This document shows, piece by piece, positions 35,106 through 47,646 of a stretch of DNA of 64,000 bases. Source of the stretch: Trichopria drosophilae (Eukaryota > Arthropoda > Insecta > Hymenoptera > Diapriidae); assembly GCA_030407085.1 (NCBI GenBank), contig CM059584.1, positions 123,294,501 to 123,358,500 of the forward strand. The letters run 5' to 3'. Made by a program: the position numbers and the translations under genes. Below the pieces are notes generated by a model. That model saw only the letters and a list, made by a program, of their open reading frames with translations, did no database searches and was not told where the DNA came from. Every line of letters starts with the position of its first letter. Position 1 is the first letter of the stretch.

Positions 35106-37439
35106 TCGCTAGCCCCTGGGGCGCGTTGATCACCTGCGGGCGCATAAGTTCTTTTACGCCCTTGATACGAAACTAGCTATTTCGATATATCTAAAAGATG
35201 TCTTATAGATATCTAAAAGATATCCGTCAGAGATCTTTTCGACACTTTCAAGATATCTTTGACGAATTATATGTATATATATCGTATATCATAATAATAC
35301 AGATAGTAATTAGTAAAACATATTAAACATGTATGCATCAAGTAGTCTATTACAATACAAGTGCACGAAGTAAGTGTTTTGCAACTTTTATTTATTAATA
35401 CTTCGGCTGGCCTGTTGTCGGGGTCGAAGTTTTGAAAATGCTCATTTTCAATTTTACGTCGACTCAGGCCATAGGTCATAGTTGTAAATCATTTTCAATT
35501 TTCATACATATAAGAAACACTATATTGTTGTAACACATCTATCGAAGCCACTTGGACCTAAATATGATTGGACCCCCAAATATCGATATAATTTTATAAT
35601 ATAATTGAAAGCTGTTAGTAAACGAAGGAGTATTAAGGAATAACCGATTCTCTACAGGGTCGAATTTTCTGAGCGAGTGAAGCGAGCGAGGCACCACGCC
35701 AACACTAGTTTTGTCAATGCAAATATTAATGAAATTTGGATAATTTTTTACAAATTGTTCCGACACATTCAATTTGCCAGTTACAAATTCTGAATTCATG
35801 TCCGCAACTAGCGGTCCCTAAACACTTTGAGATGTTTTTTGATTACATTAAGATTTTGAGGAAAATAAAAAGTTATGTATGATACTTACAAAACGGTTTT
35901 TAGAACTTAAACTAATTATTATATTGCTACAGTGTTAGACAAATATATCTTTCATTTAAACAAACTATAGATAGACGTCGAATAAAATTATTTCTTGTAT
36001 TGAAAAACTTACTTCTTAATTTTAACGAAACGGTTCATGAATTTATAAAAGTATCTCTTAATAATATACAGATATGTCGAATAATAAAAATACATACATA
36101 TATATATATATCTGCTCGAATACGTATACCAACATATTTCATTGATTTGAGATGATGTGGTCATTTGAATGTAGTACATATATCATTGTAACTAAAATTA
36201 AGATATTTATCATAGATTTAAAAACTATGCTATAAATTCATCTATCAATATTACTTTTTCTCATAATAATCAAATTTTAGTTCAATTAATGATGATATAA
36301 ATTGAAAAAATAGAAATTTGATAATTCACAATTTACTAAACATACATACACATATGAGGTTCTTGAAAGGTTTAAGTATATTCTCACGCATATTCTATTC
36401 ACTCCTTACATAATTGATACACAAGAACATAATTTCGGTGTATCCTGAAATTGAAATTATAAAAATTGATACAGTTTTCATAGCAGAAAAATTACAAAAG
36501 GAACTTACTGGAAAACACGGAAGCAACCGTTCATTATAGGGAAGTAAAATTATTAAACAATTATATAGTATAAACATTTGAATGTACTTACTGAAAAACT
36601 AATGAGTGTATCCGCAAATTCTTTATTGCACATTTTGAATAGTATAAATAGTAATCCACTGACCCGTAACAAAGAAATATAGATATTGTATATTACCTGA
36701 CCACTTCACTTTTCATTGTTCGCGCATACTGACAATGCAAAAATTTTCTACAACTCGGCAAATTATTTTTTCTACTATAGAAAATAAAATAATTAATGGA
36801 ATACAACCCTCTAAAAAACATGTGGTTTTGTTTTCATTAAAAAGAAAAATTCTTACTTATATAAAATGAAATTGTTATGAAACAGTCCAACCACTTAAAT
36901 AAATAATACCTTAGATTCAAATTAAAAAAAGAAATGTTTACTACATCTTAAATAAAATAGATAAAAAACTATTTTTAAAATTTAAATTAACCTATTTTCT
37001 GAGTATAAACTCTAATTTAATAATTATTTGCAGGTGTAACATTAATTACGTGAAATGCTGGATTCAAAACATTTGTATGAAAACCACTTATTTTGGACTT
37101 GATTACAATAGATTTAATTTATTATGTTTCTGATTTTTTTTGTACTCATATTCGTAAACAAGTTAGTAAAATGAAATACTTGCGCAGTCAATGTCGCGTA
37201 ACTTACTGTTACACTGGAATGTTAAGTAGTAAGATTCCGTATCGATCAGACGGATTTTATATAAATCTTTCAAACATAGGGCGATCTTAAAAACTTGACA
37301 ATTTTCGAATGTACTATCTTATAAGAAAGAACTGATAAAGTGGCATTCTTCCCTGGTCGAAAACCACGTTAAAAAATAATAATATAAATAGAATCCTCCC
37401 GCAGAAATGAAATTTCAACACCGAACAAACAACTGTTGA
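35106..37439. other. Spacer with short repeat motifs, no gene supported
   Basis: 35170-35260 contains several GATATCTAAAAGATAT-like repeats. 35671-35691 reads GAGCGAGTGAAGCGAGCGAG, a low-complexity CG-rich motif. (AT)n occurs at 36099-36112. The ORF at 35539-35799 runs through the repeat material and is not called. Confidence 0.4.
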
Positions 37440-39300
37440 GGATTGTCAATGAAACATATTCGGAACTGTGTGAACAAACAGTCGAACATAGCAGTGAGGT
37501 CACGAAGATGGATAGAAAGACGGACGCCCAGAATATAACTCAGGGGTATATCGAGAGTTATTTCGATGTGCATATATGCGTGAGCAAGCAAACAGGCCCA
37601 TACGCAATGGAGTAATGAACAAGAGCAAATATATCACGAAGCCAAACATCAACCAATCGCCTCTGACAATATTGCAAGCTGTTACGAGACTTTACAAAGA
37701 ATTTCGTTGGGGGAAGCGAACGACGCGACAACGTCAAGCACATGTAAATCCACCGACCTAGAGCAATTTGGGCTAAAGCGATCAAACTTTGAGAGGAGGT
37801 TCCCCAGAACCGGACAGTACACAAAAGTGCCGATATTAAAGGAGGCCCCTGCTCGAGTGGTTCGTTTCGGGCCGATGGTTCCAAATGACTCCACTTGCGT
37901 TCGTCCACGAGTGTCCTACCGGTACTCCGAAAACGACAGTAACTCCTTGGTTGGAAATAGTTGGGAGCGTGGCGAATGGAACATGCAGTACCGTGCGAGA
38001 GAATCGATAGGAGTGGGTAGAGGTAAGTACAGAGAAGGTGCGAGCGAGTGCAAGTAGAAGACAGATAGAGAGAACCGGTGAAAAAGAGAGAAGCTGGGTG
38101 AGGAAGGAGAGAGAGAGGATGAAAATATCCACCAGACAGAGAGAGAAAGATGGGAGGGTGGTGGGTTGGCGACAGGATTTCGCGCAGGGATGTGCGACCG
38201 GTACTGTGCTGTTGGTACCGCTGGTGACTAGAGGGTGTAGAGAGTCCTTTTGGTGGGGAGTCCGCGAGAGGGAGAATAGGAATGAAGCGCCAGCACTCCT
38301 GCGTGGGATGGTGCTCGCTGCTGCAGCTTCTGAAGTCCCTCATTGGACCAGTTTGCACTAGGTCGTACGTGGGAGACGTTCGGGTGCTCGGGAAAGCTCT
38401 GCGTGCTGCCGATCCTTTTTATCGATACGTCGCGATCCGGCATTACGATTCGTGATCATACCATGGCATTCGGTTAATCGATCAATGAACCGGGTTTCAT
38501 TCAGACCGACTATGAACCGTAGTTCCGGTCTGCTGTCACCCACGCAGTTGTTGTTGTTGTTGTTGTGGTGGTGATGGTGAACGAGGCAAAAGAAGAACCT
38601 CGGTATTTGCCGGCTACGGAAGCTAGTGATATACGACGCGTACAGGACGTCAACTGTGTTCCAATTGTCGAAACTGTTTGATCAGTGGTATCGCGCTCGT
38701 GACTCGTGTTCCCTTTTATTCCTGCTTCGCATTTTTTACACTCGCCAAAACCACTTGATGGTCTAGGCTGTACAAAGGTACGAATGCGCGAGAGCCTTTT
38801 ATTCTTCACTAGCGGAACGCATGATTTCATGCCGCACAGTTAACGAATCGAGTTGAAGGATGTTACGTGTACCATAATGGAAAATTATACTGAAACGTAA
38901 AATGATTCTTTAATGATATGCTGGAAGGGACGCAGGAGTGGAAATTGAGAAAAAGTCGTAGTTAGAAAATTGTTCCTGGAAAATTTCATTTTTACGAGGT
39001 GCAAAGGAAAGTTACGCAAAGGGGGAAACCCCCGTGTCCGATGGTGAACGCCGGTAACTTCATTTCGATCGTCTTCTGAAAGGGGTCAGGGACCTGTTCG
39101 GTATCCACTTTTGCAAAGAACACGTAACAAAAGTTAGTGGAGCAGTGAACTAGAAAACCTATTGAGTCCCTTGACAAAAGCGATGATGCGAGTAGAACGT
39201 TTTATTATACGTCGTCGTATATTTCATTTTCTCGGGGACGCCGCGCAAACTTCCGCGAAAGCTGCAAAAGTTCCGCTCGGTGGCTTAATTAAAAATGTAA
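37440..39300 (+). promoter_or_regulatory. GC/CpG-rich island, candidate host promoter and first exon
   Basis: This is the longest GC-rich, CpG-rich block in an otherwise AT-rich window. A consensus splice donor, GTAGAG|GTAAGTAC, lies with its exon end at 38022 on the plus strand. It is followed by a dense GAGA/AGAG tract (38060-38152), a common feature of insect promoters and pausing sites. Long open frames exist on both strands here (for example 37558-38358 minus and 37707-38057 plus). The ones I checked lack a convincing start or domain, as expected from stop-poor GC-rich DNA. I read it as a 5' untranslated exon and proximal intron of a plus-strand gene outside the window; this is inference. 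Confidence 0.4.
38547..38581. repeat. GTT/GTG trinucleotide microsatellite
   Basis: GTTGTTGTTGTTGTTGTGGT followed by GGTGATGGTG, inside the GC-rich island. Confidence 0.9.
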
Positions 39301-40346
39301 CATAATTTCGCTGAGTACACCTAACCCATCAGTTATGTTGGAGCAAACACGTGGAGTTAATATTTAAGATATTTTCAATTTTTTCTCTGCAGAATACTTT
39401 TTTATATTTAACAGTAGTTCTTTGAAACGAACGAAATTTAGAGCTTTCTATATTCTACATCCAGCGGTAAAAACGCTTTAAATAAAACGACGTTTTTACA
39501 GCATATCATTCCATAAAATAAGAAATTGGCCGTCAAAATATATATACATTTTACCGTTGGATTGAATAAAAATCTGATTTGATGACAGTGCTGTGTTTAA
39601 ATTAAATAAGATAATAAATCCTACACATTTAAAAAATGTCTAAAGTGAAATTTTCGGATAATTCAAAAACGCTTAGCGATCTCATAATTATTAGGAATAC
39701 GGTATCCATGATGTGCCATTTTCGGAATAGTTTCGTCTCTGAAATCCAAACAATCGGTCAAATCGAATGCTTGTCCACAGATCGAATTAGTCACGCAGTT
39801 ACGATGCGTGGCACTTTCATCAAATCTGGTCGTGGCAGATATTCCGAAATCTGCCGGGATATCCGAGTACCGCGAACGACAAGGGCGGGATAGAAGAGGA
39901 TCTAGAGGGATATATGCTAAAGTGTGTTGTGAAATAGCTATTCCCTGTATCTGAATTCACTCCCCCGACGTATTCGCCATTTTATATCCGGGCTTTGCGT
40001 TCCAATGAATATTAAATCGAATGCAATTATCAATCGAAAATTGAATTTCAATACGGCGCATCGTGTCGTTGATCTCCATAAACTTGGCGGTGCGTTCAAT
40101 GAACGTATCCGATCCAATGATGCTTTACGAGTGAACCAGATTTATGCGATTTCTTAGACAGTTTACGAGAATTATGTTAAGGTTATGTAAACGTCAAGTA
40201 TTGAGTTTGTGTCATCTGTTTGTGGTTTGTTCCGGCATTGTGTTCTTGATGTGATTGGTCTAGAGGTCATAATTATGTTCAAGACATAATTTTTATATTA
40301 TATTCTTGGATTTTTTACTATAGAAGTAGGTAAAGAAAAAACCTGA
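39301..40346. other. Spacer, no gene supported
   Basis: Moderately GC-rich near 39700-40130, with CpG-containing sequence between homeodomain-like TAAT motifs; the ORF at 39636-39893 lacks any recognised domain. Confidence 0.35.
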
Positions 40347-40880
40347 CATTACTACTTAATTTGTCAGTCATACGAAGTTAGTACTAAGAGCATTGTTTCG
40401 AAACTACTCTTAGTACATTAGTAGTTATTAGTAGTTATTTCTTTATTTGTCGTTTCTAGAACAATCATAAAAAAGATTAATATTCCTTTGTGCAATAAAA
40501 AAGAGAGTCGAAAACAATTAAGGTTGATGTTAAATTCAATTTTTGTTCGATCTTACATTTTTGGAGCTATAACCACTTAAGTAGTAAAAGTCTGACAAGA
40601 AACATACGTGCCATTACTACTTAAATTGTCGGCCATATTACGCAAGTACTAAGAGCAGTTACGAACGTTGTTTGGAAACTGCTTTTAGTGCTTGAGTAGT
40701 TACTACTTTCTACTATTTGCGGTTTGTGGAATAATGATTAGAATGATTAAGATTTCCTTCATACAATAAAACGAATAATAATCGACAAATTAATATAAAG
40801 GCATATCTTAAAATCAAGGATTCCTCGATGGTACATATTTGAGCTATTTCTACTTAAGTGGTCGGCTTCACTACTTATAA
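40347..40880. repeat. Old tandem duplication, period about 265 bp
   Basis: CATTACTACTTAATTTGTC (40347) recurs as CATTACTACTTAAATTGTC (40612). Both are followed by GTACTAAGAGCA, GAAACT.CTTTTAGT-like, GTAGTTA and CAATAAAA blocks. A partial third start (GAGCTATTTCTACTTAAGTG) appears at 40850, matching GAGCTATAACCACTTAAGTA at 40564. Divergence is considerable. Confidence 0.65.
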
Positions 40881-43800
40881 TAGTAAGAGAAATTTAAAAT
40901 TTGGTTGATTTTACGAAACGATTTTTTAACGAACTACTTGAGAAAAGACAACACTAACGTCTAGAATTTCAAATGTTTTTTTTTAATACTAAATATTATT
41001 AAACATATTATTAAAAATTTAAAAGCATCACAAGATTGTAAAATTCCTTAAATTAATGACCGTTATCTACTACATAAAAATGTATTAATTTATGCATTGC
41101 AATTAATCCGGACTTATTTGTTCAAACAATTTTAGCGAAATTATAGATTTTCATGAGAACTTAGATAATTAAACGTCATATGTTAAATTTTATGCCAGGC
41201 GTTAAGAAAGTATGAAGAAAATAATTGTCTTGAATATGTCAACTAAGATTATTTGAAATCCGTTAATTATTGAATTTGTAACTGTGTTTTACGACCAAAA
41301 ATGTTTTTTTTTTCTGCAACACAGTCGAAAAAGTGGAATTTATTGTGATTTTGTATACAAAAATTTATAAAATTAAAAAAAAATATTACTCACCCAAAGT
41401 CATGAAAATAGAAACTTCTTCGAACGATATAAATGTTTCGATATTTTATCATTTTTACTACTTATCTGAATCTTAAATTCCATTGACGAAGACTTAGAAG
41501 TACTTGATTTATGAAACCATAAAACATTATTTAACCATAAAAATTAACACATCTGGGAATTATATTTTTATTATATTTGACAATCGTTTCAGAATTGTGT
41601 ACGAGAGAAAGAAAGCAATATGCATTAAAATGTTAATGTTTTATGACATTTTACGTTGAGAATTTGGAACATAAAGTGAACGAACTTCCAAAATGTGAAC
41701 GCATGATTTACACGTCATAAAAGTTACAAATGTCTAAAGAATAATCAGTTTTAAACAATCTGTAATGTCTTGAGTTATTGGCTTATTCTTACACTATTCA
41801 TTGTTTTTTGTTGACATTTAAAGCATGCAACAATTGGTAAATATAAAAACTAAATCCTGGTTTAATATTTAATTGTATGTAATACACTCTAAGACATATC
41901 CGTTAAAAAGTACCAATAAATGATTAAAAATTTAAAAAGTTCTAGGAAAGTATAATAAAATATCGCAAAATGGCATCACAATATTCTGAATTTATAACAG
42001 AGTTTATAACAAAGTTTTTCATTTGATGGCATTTGCTGGTTTAAAGCTCGGTTTGAAACACGCGTTTCATGCAGTAGTAACTAAAAACGCAAGTACGCAT
42101 AAAAATCCTTAATAATGCTTCATATTTGTCATTCAAAAATAGTGAAATTTTTTTATTGTATTTTTTACGTGAAAAAAATTGCATAAAAAATATATTCTGA
42201 AAAAATGAATTTTCGTGGTAAAAATCTCATATTTCTTGAAAGTTTCGAAATTGAGTACGTGTATTAAAATACGAATACGAAATAATATTCAAACGAAAAA
42301 TAAGGAAAAACCGGAAATTACAGAATGCAATAATGTTAAGATAAAATCTGTTTTTTCTTTGTGTTTTAAGTTAATTTTCTAGTAATTTCTTAAATAATGA
42401 GAACACCTAACAGATTAAATGTAAAAAAATATTAAATATAATTGTAGTTTTAACTTTATATTATTTTCGATGTTTTTCAAACTTTGAATGACCTAAGATT
42501 TGGAAATAAACCTTCCAATTAATTTCTAATGATTTACTTTTCTTTAGATTTCGTTCCTATATATGAGTAAAATCACGCGGATGGGAAGAGTCCTAATGAC
42601 TTTACGGCATACATTTAACATAGATGAAATTACGTATATCATAGATTCAGGACAATTGTGTTTTAAGATTAAGGACTTCTTTTAAGCCGGGTCTCATATT
42701 TCGATCGAATCACATATAAAAGAGCAAAAAATCTCATTCGTATTATTTGGTGAATTTAATCGTAATTTTTTGTATTTGTATTATTATATTTTTAAGATGT
42801 TAAACGAAAAAATATCCATATGGAACTATAGAAATAAAAAATTGATAATAATAACATAAACCAAACATATCTTATAGAATTTTAAAATTTCTTAAGATTT
42901 TTATTAAACTCCAGAAAAAATATATATGACACATTATTAATCATAACGATTTATACTCTCTAATGAAAAATGTAACTCTATTCACAGATATTCCTCTGTA
43001 ACTTAACATTTATCTGAAAATTCTATAAACTGATTTTTGAAACTTTTGTGCGTTCTCTATAGTATTTATGTTTTTCCGACTTACTTAGTAATAAGTAAGG
43101 ATTCAGAAATCCCTATTGATCATTGTTTACGCTTCAATTCATATAACAAGCCTAGCTTTTAAGGTAGATTCATAAATAATTAGTCTGCAACGTATTTGAC
43201 ACGGCAACTTTAATATGCATTATTTCCTATTGCATGAACGATGTAGAAAAAAGTTAATGAATATTTAGTAAACTACTAAACTACTATAAATCTACGTTCA
43301 GGTTATCGACCATCCGATTTTGATCATTGTCGGTAAAGCCGTGGATCATTTTTATATTTTCTATTAATACCGGCCCACATATTTTGTATTAATTTATATA
43401 AGAAGTATAGTTTTTCTTACATATTCACCGACTCATTTTTTTATATCGGAAGATCAATAAGACAACGAAATTAGAAACAAATGTTACCCTGTTATCGCCA
43501 CGATCGTTGAACTACGATCTTCGAAATATGAGACCTTTTCAAGAATATAATGTATCATTTAATTACGTAACATAACATCACAGCTTCACCTACGAGGTAT
43601 TTCACGGACACGATTATTAATTTTTTAATATTTTTGATTAATTAATTTGAAACGAAAGCACTAAAGCCATTGATCAAATAAATAAAATGATTACTTGGAA
43701 GAAAGCGGTTTGTAATAATGCATTGCAATTAATGATAACATTACATGAGTAAAATCCATAATAATTGATGTATAGCCACATTCAATGTACATTGTTATTA

Positions 43801-46039
43801 AACATAATAATCAAATGTTGATGACCAAGGCAATCCTCGTAACAAACCAAATCAATTAAACGACTTTTGTTTCATTCTAGCATACGGCATTCGACTTTTA
43901 CACAAACAACGAAATGATGTTAAAACGAAAACATTATTAAACGTATTCAGAACTTCAACTCGACGTTAACCTTTATTACGTACATTAATGTTTCATTCTT
44001 CCTATTAAAGAGCCATAAAAAATGAAAGAGTAATTTCTTACCGTTTCTCACCTTTTTACTGCCTACAAATTGCGTTCGTGATTTCATCTATATCTGGTAT
44101 TTTCACCATAAAGCTATCCACGATACTTGTATGGACCTTCGAGAAAGCAGCACCTGCGGCATGATAGGTAAGGGTCTAAGGAATCTAATTAAATCTTTGA
44201 TACAAAATGTAATTATACTCATGCGGCGTATATGCAAATGTGTCTTGCAGAATTTACCGGCATAATGGTGATTTTAGTTTAGGATAAATTGCGATTAGTT
44301 GCCCTTCAAATCACATTTTAATCCTCATGCCTTTTATTTAGAATATTTTTGCTGTCTAGAAATTTGCATAGTTTTAAATGGGTTTTATCTCATTGATGCC
44401 CATAATCTGCTAAACGAAATCGGAGTAAAATTTTTTAAAAACAGTCCAGTTCCCAACCATTATTTATATTAATAATGTGTAACTTCGAACCCTAGATAGG
44501 GAATGACAGTTACATACACCGATTGAAAACTTAAACATCTCCTTACTTATTAAACATTTTCGTAACTTAAATGTTTCTAAATATTGTTTATAGAAGAACT
44601 ATACCAACATTTTAATTTGTTAATCCGAAAAATACCTATGTAAAGAAGAACAATCGATATCGATTTTATTACAACTTTAGAAGTTATTATTTCTGGAATG
44701 CGTTTATAAAAAATAATCGTTAATGTCTCCATGCCGTGAAAATATTAACAAAAGAATGTGCTAAATGGAAAGAAGTTCTAATGAGCACACATACGGAAGA
44801 CAATAAAATACTAATAAATCTCGACTTTGGTGTACCTCAATAAAATTGGATAGGAACATGCCATGCATTGCACTGAAAAAAATACGGATGAAAATTAATT
44901 AGCAGTTGGCGTTTACTCTTTACGTGTGTGAAGCTAATTTGTTAACTATTAACGAGGTAATTGTAACGTTAAATTTAGAATACTATCTGTTAATGATATT
45001 TCTCCCACTAAACACTTAAATACGTATTGTTACATACTTTTCTATTATGCATAAGTAGAAAAAAGAACTTTAGTCGTTCAACAGAATAGACCTCAATATA
45101 TTATGTTCATGATAAAACCAGATGAATATTCGGAAGTTATTTTGAACATGTATTATGGCCGAATCAAGAAAAATGCAAGATTAACTCATTATAGAAAAAC
45201 TGTTTAAAATAATTAAGTAATATATAGTATGAAATCACAATAAATACATACCTTAAAATGTCTTTCTGTCAGAATACCAGTTTTTATGAAATAACATAAA
45301 TTTTCAGCGAGGAAATAATGTTTACGCTGTTAAAATAATAATTAAATTCTTTTCTTAAATAGCTTTTTATTCTATGCGTGGAACATTATCTGATTACATG
45401 CTACACTCCACCTGTTCCACAAGTGGTTAGATTCCATATAAGTCAGCCAGGTGGCATGCCTTACATGATAAATGGTTCGCGTTTCCGCGCTGGAACGGTA
45501 TAATTAACGATATCGATCCCATTTTTCGCGCAGCATAATTAAAAGACTTCGTTAATAAACATTCCAGGCCCCCAAGTGTCGTGTCGCAATTTTCGCGTGT
45601 TTGCCCAAGCTAAGCAGGCGTCGCGCCTCCTTAGGGGTCCGTAATCGTGCCGAGCCCTCGACGCAGAAGCGTGATTAGTATCGTGAATTTTTTTTCTTGG
45701 TAAACCAAAATTAAAATGTACGGGAGTTTACACCCTGTGAAAACGCGACGGTCTTTTGAATATTTAAACTGCGCGAGCGTCGGCACGATGAAAAGTCCAG
45801 TAGTAAGGAAATTTATTATAGGTTCGATGTTTCAAAGACAGTGCTAGACATTTTCAATTGGTTACGTTTTTCCTCCAAATACTGTAAGCAGATTTTCGTA
45901 AAAATAATATAATTTAATCAAAAAATATTATTTTTATTGTTTAGCGCTCTTCATATCATTTATTAACTCATTACTTCCGTGAAATTCTGAATTGATGTCT
46001 GATTTTCTGCAAAAGATCGACCTAAAATTCCCAACTTAC
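40881..46039. other. AT-rich spacer, no gene supported
   Basis: About 5 kb of AT-rich sequence. A compact GC-richer block at 45480-45790, mixing TAATTA motifs with CpG-rich words (GGCGTCGCGCC), looks like possible conserved non-coding DNA but cannot be assigned. Confidence 0.4.
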
Positions 46040-46620
46040 CGATTCCCTTGCTTCTAATTGTGCTTTTTGAGGGGCATATTCACTATTGTTTTTCATTAAC
46101 TCCAAAAATCAAGATGGCGCTATTTTAAACAACTATTTTTAAAAATTGGGTGTATTACGTTTTTTATGAATTTCAAAATAGTACAAAAAATATTATCTTC
46201 AACTAAATATTTTGTTGTCTTGAAAAAATTAACCGCACTGGAATAGTTACGAACACAATGAATGATGATCTCCAATTTGAGATAAAGTATTAAAAATTCG
46301 AGATAGTGGATCCAATATTGCCGACCAAATTTTATAAAATAACCAAAATTATGTCAAAATGTTCATATGGGTATTTTACGAAGGTAAATTTGTTGGCTGT
46401 TTCGTCGACGCTTCCTTATTCAAACCACGATGACAAGAGTTTTTTCTTTAATTTGTTTCAATTTAAAAATTGTAGTATTATTTACATTTATTACATATAT
46501 TTGATTAAATAATTTAAAAAATAGTTTCAAATTAAAAAGAAAAAATTTGGATGTTATTTTCGGTTTGATATTTGGTGTCGTCGATTACGAATCTCTCATG
46601 GACAAAGGAACGATATATCC
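46040..46620. repeat. Decayed GATTACGAATC/ATGGCG repeat family
   Basis: Pieces include CAAGATGGCGCTATTTT (46110), GTGGATCCAATATTGCCGAC (46305), CGGTTTGATATTTGGTGTCG and GATTACGAATCTC (46560-46595). The same family is tandem within 21.69-22.02 kb, and CGGTTTGATATTTGGTTTCC recurs at 51965. Boundaries are vague. Confidence 0.4.
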
Positions 46621-47618
46621 AATATGTTGGATAGAATTCGTAAAGATCGCTAGTAAAAAATTGAACTACGTGCGAAGTTATTGTGGACGTATACATATAA
46701 ACATATTTAGCTTGCTATTTTTACAGCGTTGTCACTGATTTCAAATTCAAAAAATAGACAAAAATTTGCTAAACTTAATCCATCATATTGAATCGGTAAT
46801 TTTGAAAATAAAGAGCCTAAGAAAAGTAAACAATCATAACATGTCATTTTTCATGAAAATCAAATTTTTTTCTGAATAGCATTGAGTATTTTTTACTTCT
46901 ATTTACATGTAACAATTAACTTTAAAAGCATGCAATTACAGACACTCGAAAATCCAATCGCTATTATTAAATACTTAGCTATTACTAAAAGTCGTAACTC
47001 TTTAAAAATGTAATGATGAAAACACTATTAAATTCCGTCCCGATTTATTGTATATATAAATCCAAAATTTGACTATTCTACACCAGACAATATTAAAATC
47101 TGAAGAAGAGACAAGGCAATTAAAAAAATAATTATTTTATTAAAATTTTGTCCCGACTTAACGTTTCATATTTCTTGATCACTTGATGCGTTTGCACTAC
47201 CTTCCTTAAGTATGTAAGACTTTTTTTCTTTTAACAAGATTGAAGTACCTAATCTTAATTTTCAAACAAGCAACAGTTGATTATGATACAACTTACCATC
47301 GAAATATTTTCTTGAACGCAATGTAAACGTATAATGTTTACCAAATAAAACACAAGCTTTTACATTATGGCAGTGTAATTTACATGAACAAAGGTACTAA
47401 ATTATGATACTACGAGTATACAACACACCACTATTAAACATTCGATATTTTATTACAGAAATTCAACATACGACTTTTCAACGTACAATCATTTGAAGAC
47501 AAACATTTCATTAAATGATTATTTCAACACGAACCAAGAACAATGCATTTAAGTAAAATAATTGAAAAGTAAAAATTATATATTATACACGCAAAATAAT
47601 ATAAAAATCTAACCTACC
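46621..47618. other. AT-rich spacer
   Basis: No gene seen. 47455-47535 has TTTCAAC-type repeats that reappear reversed at 47665-47770, on either side of the CCTAA block. Confidence 0.4.
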
Positions 47619-47646
47619 GTAACATAACATAACCTAACCTAACCTT
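47619..47646. repeat. Short CCTAA (telomere-like) block
   Basis: AACATAACATAACCTAACCT and the following AACC contain the insect telomere pentamer CCTAA two to three times. Similar two-unit pieces occur at 30159 and 51587. Too short to show telomere origin. Confidence 0.5.

Noticed and set aside
37558..38358. 266-aa minus-strand ORF in the GC-rich island
   Set aside because: Overlapped by long ORFs in several other frames on both strands, with no domain and low-complexity composition. Long open frames are expected in stop-poor GC-rich DNA.
40347..40880. CRISPR-like or short-repeat array
   Set aside because: Units are about 265 bp and diverged, without regular spacers; the window is eukaryotic and no prokaryotic genes are present.
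47619..47646. Interstitial telomere from a chromosome fusion
   Set aside because: Only two to three pentamers; such short CCTAA pieces also occur at 30.2 and 51.6 kb and need no fusion.
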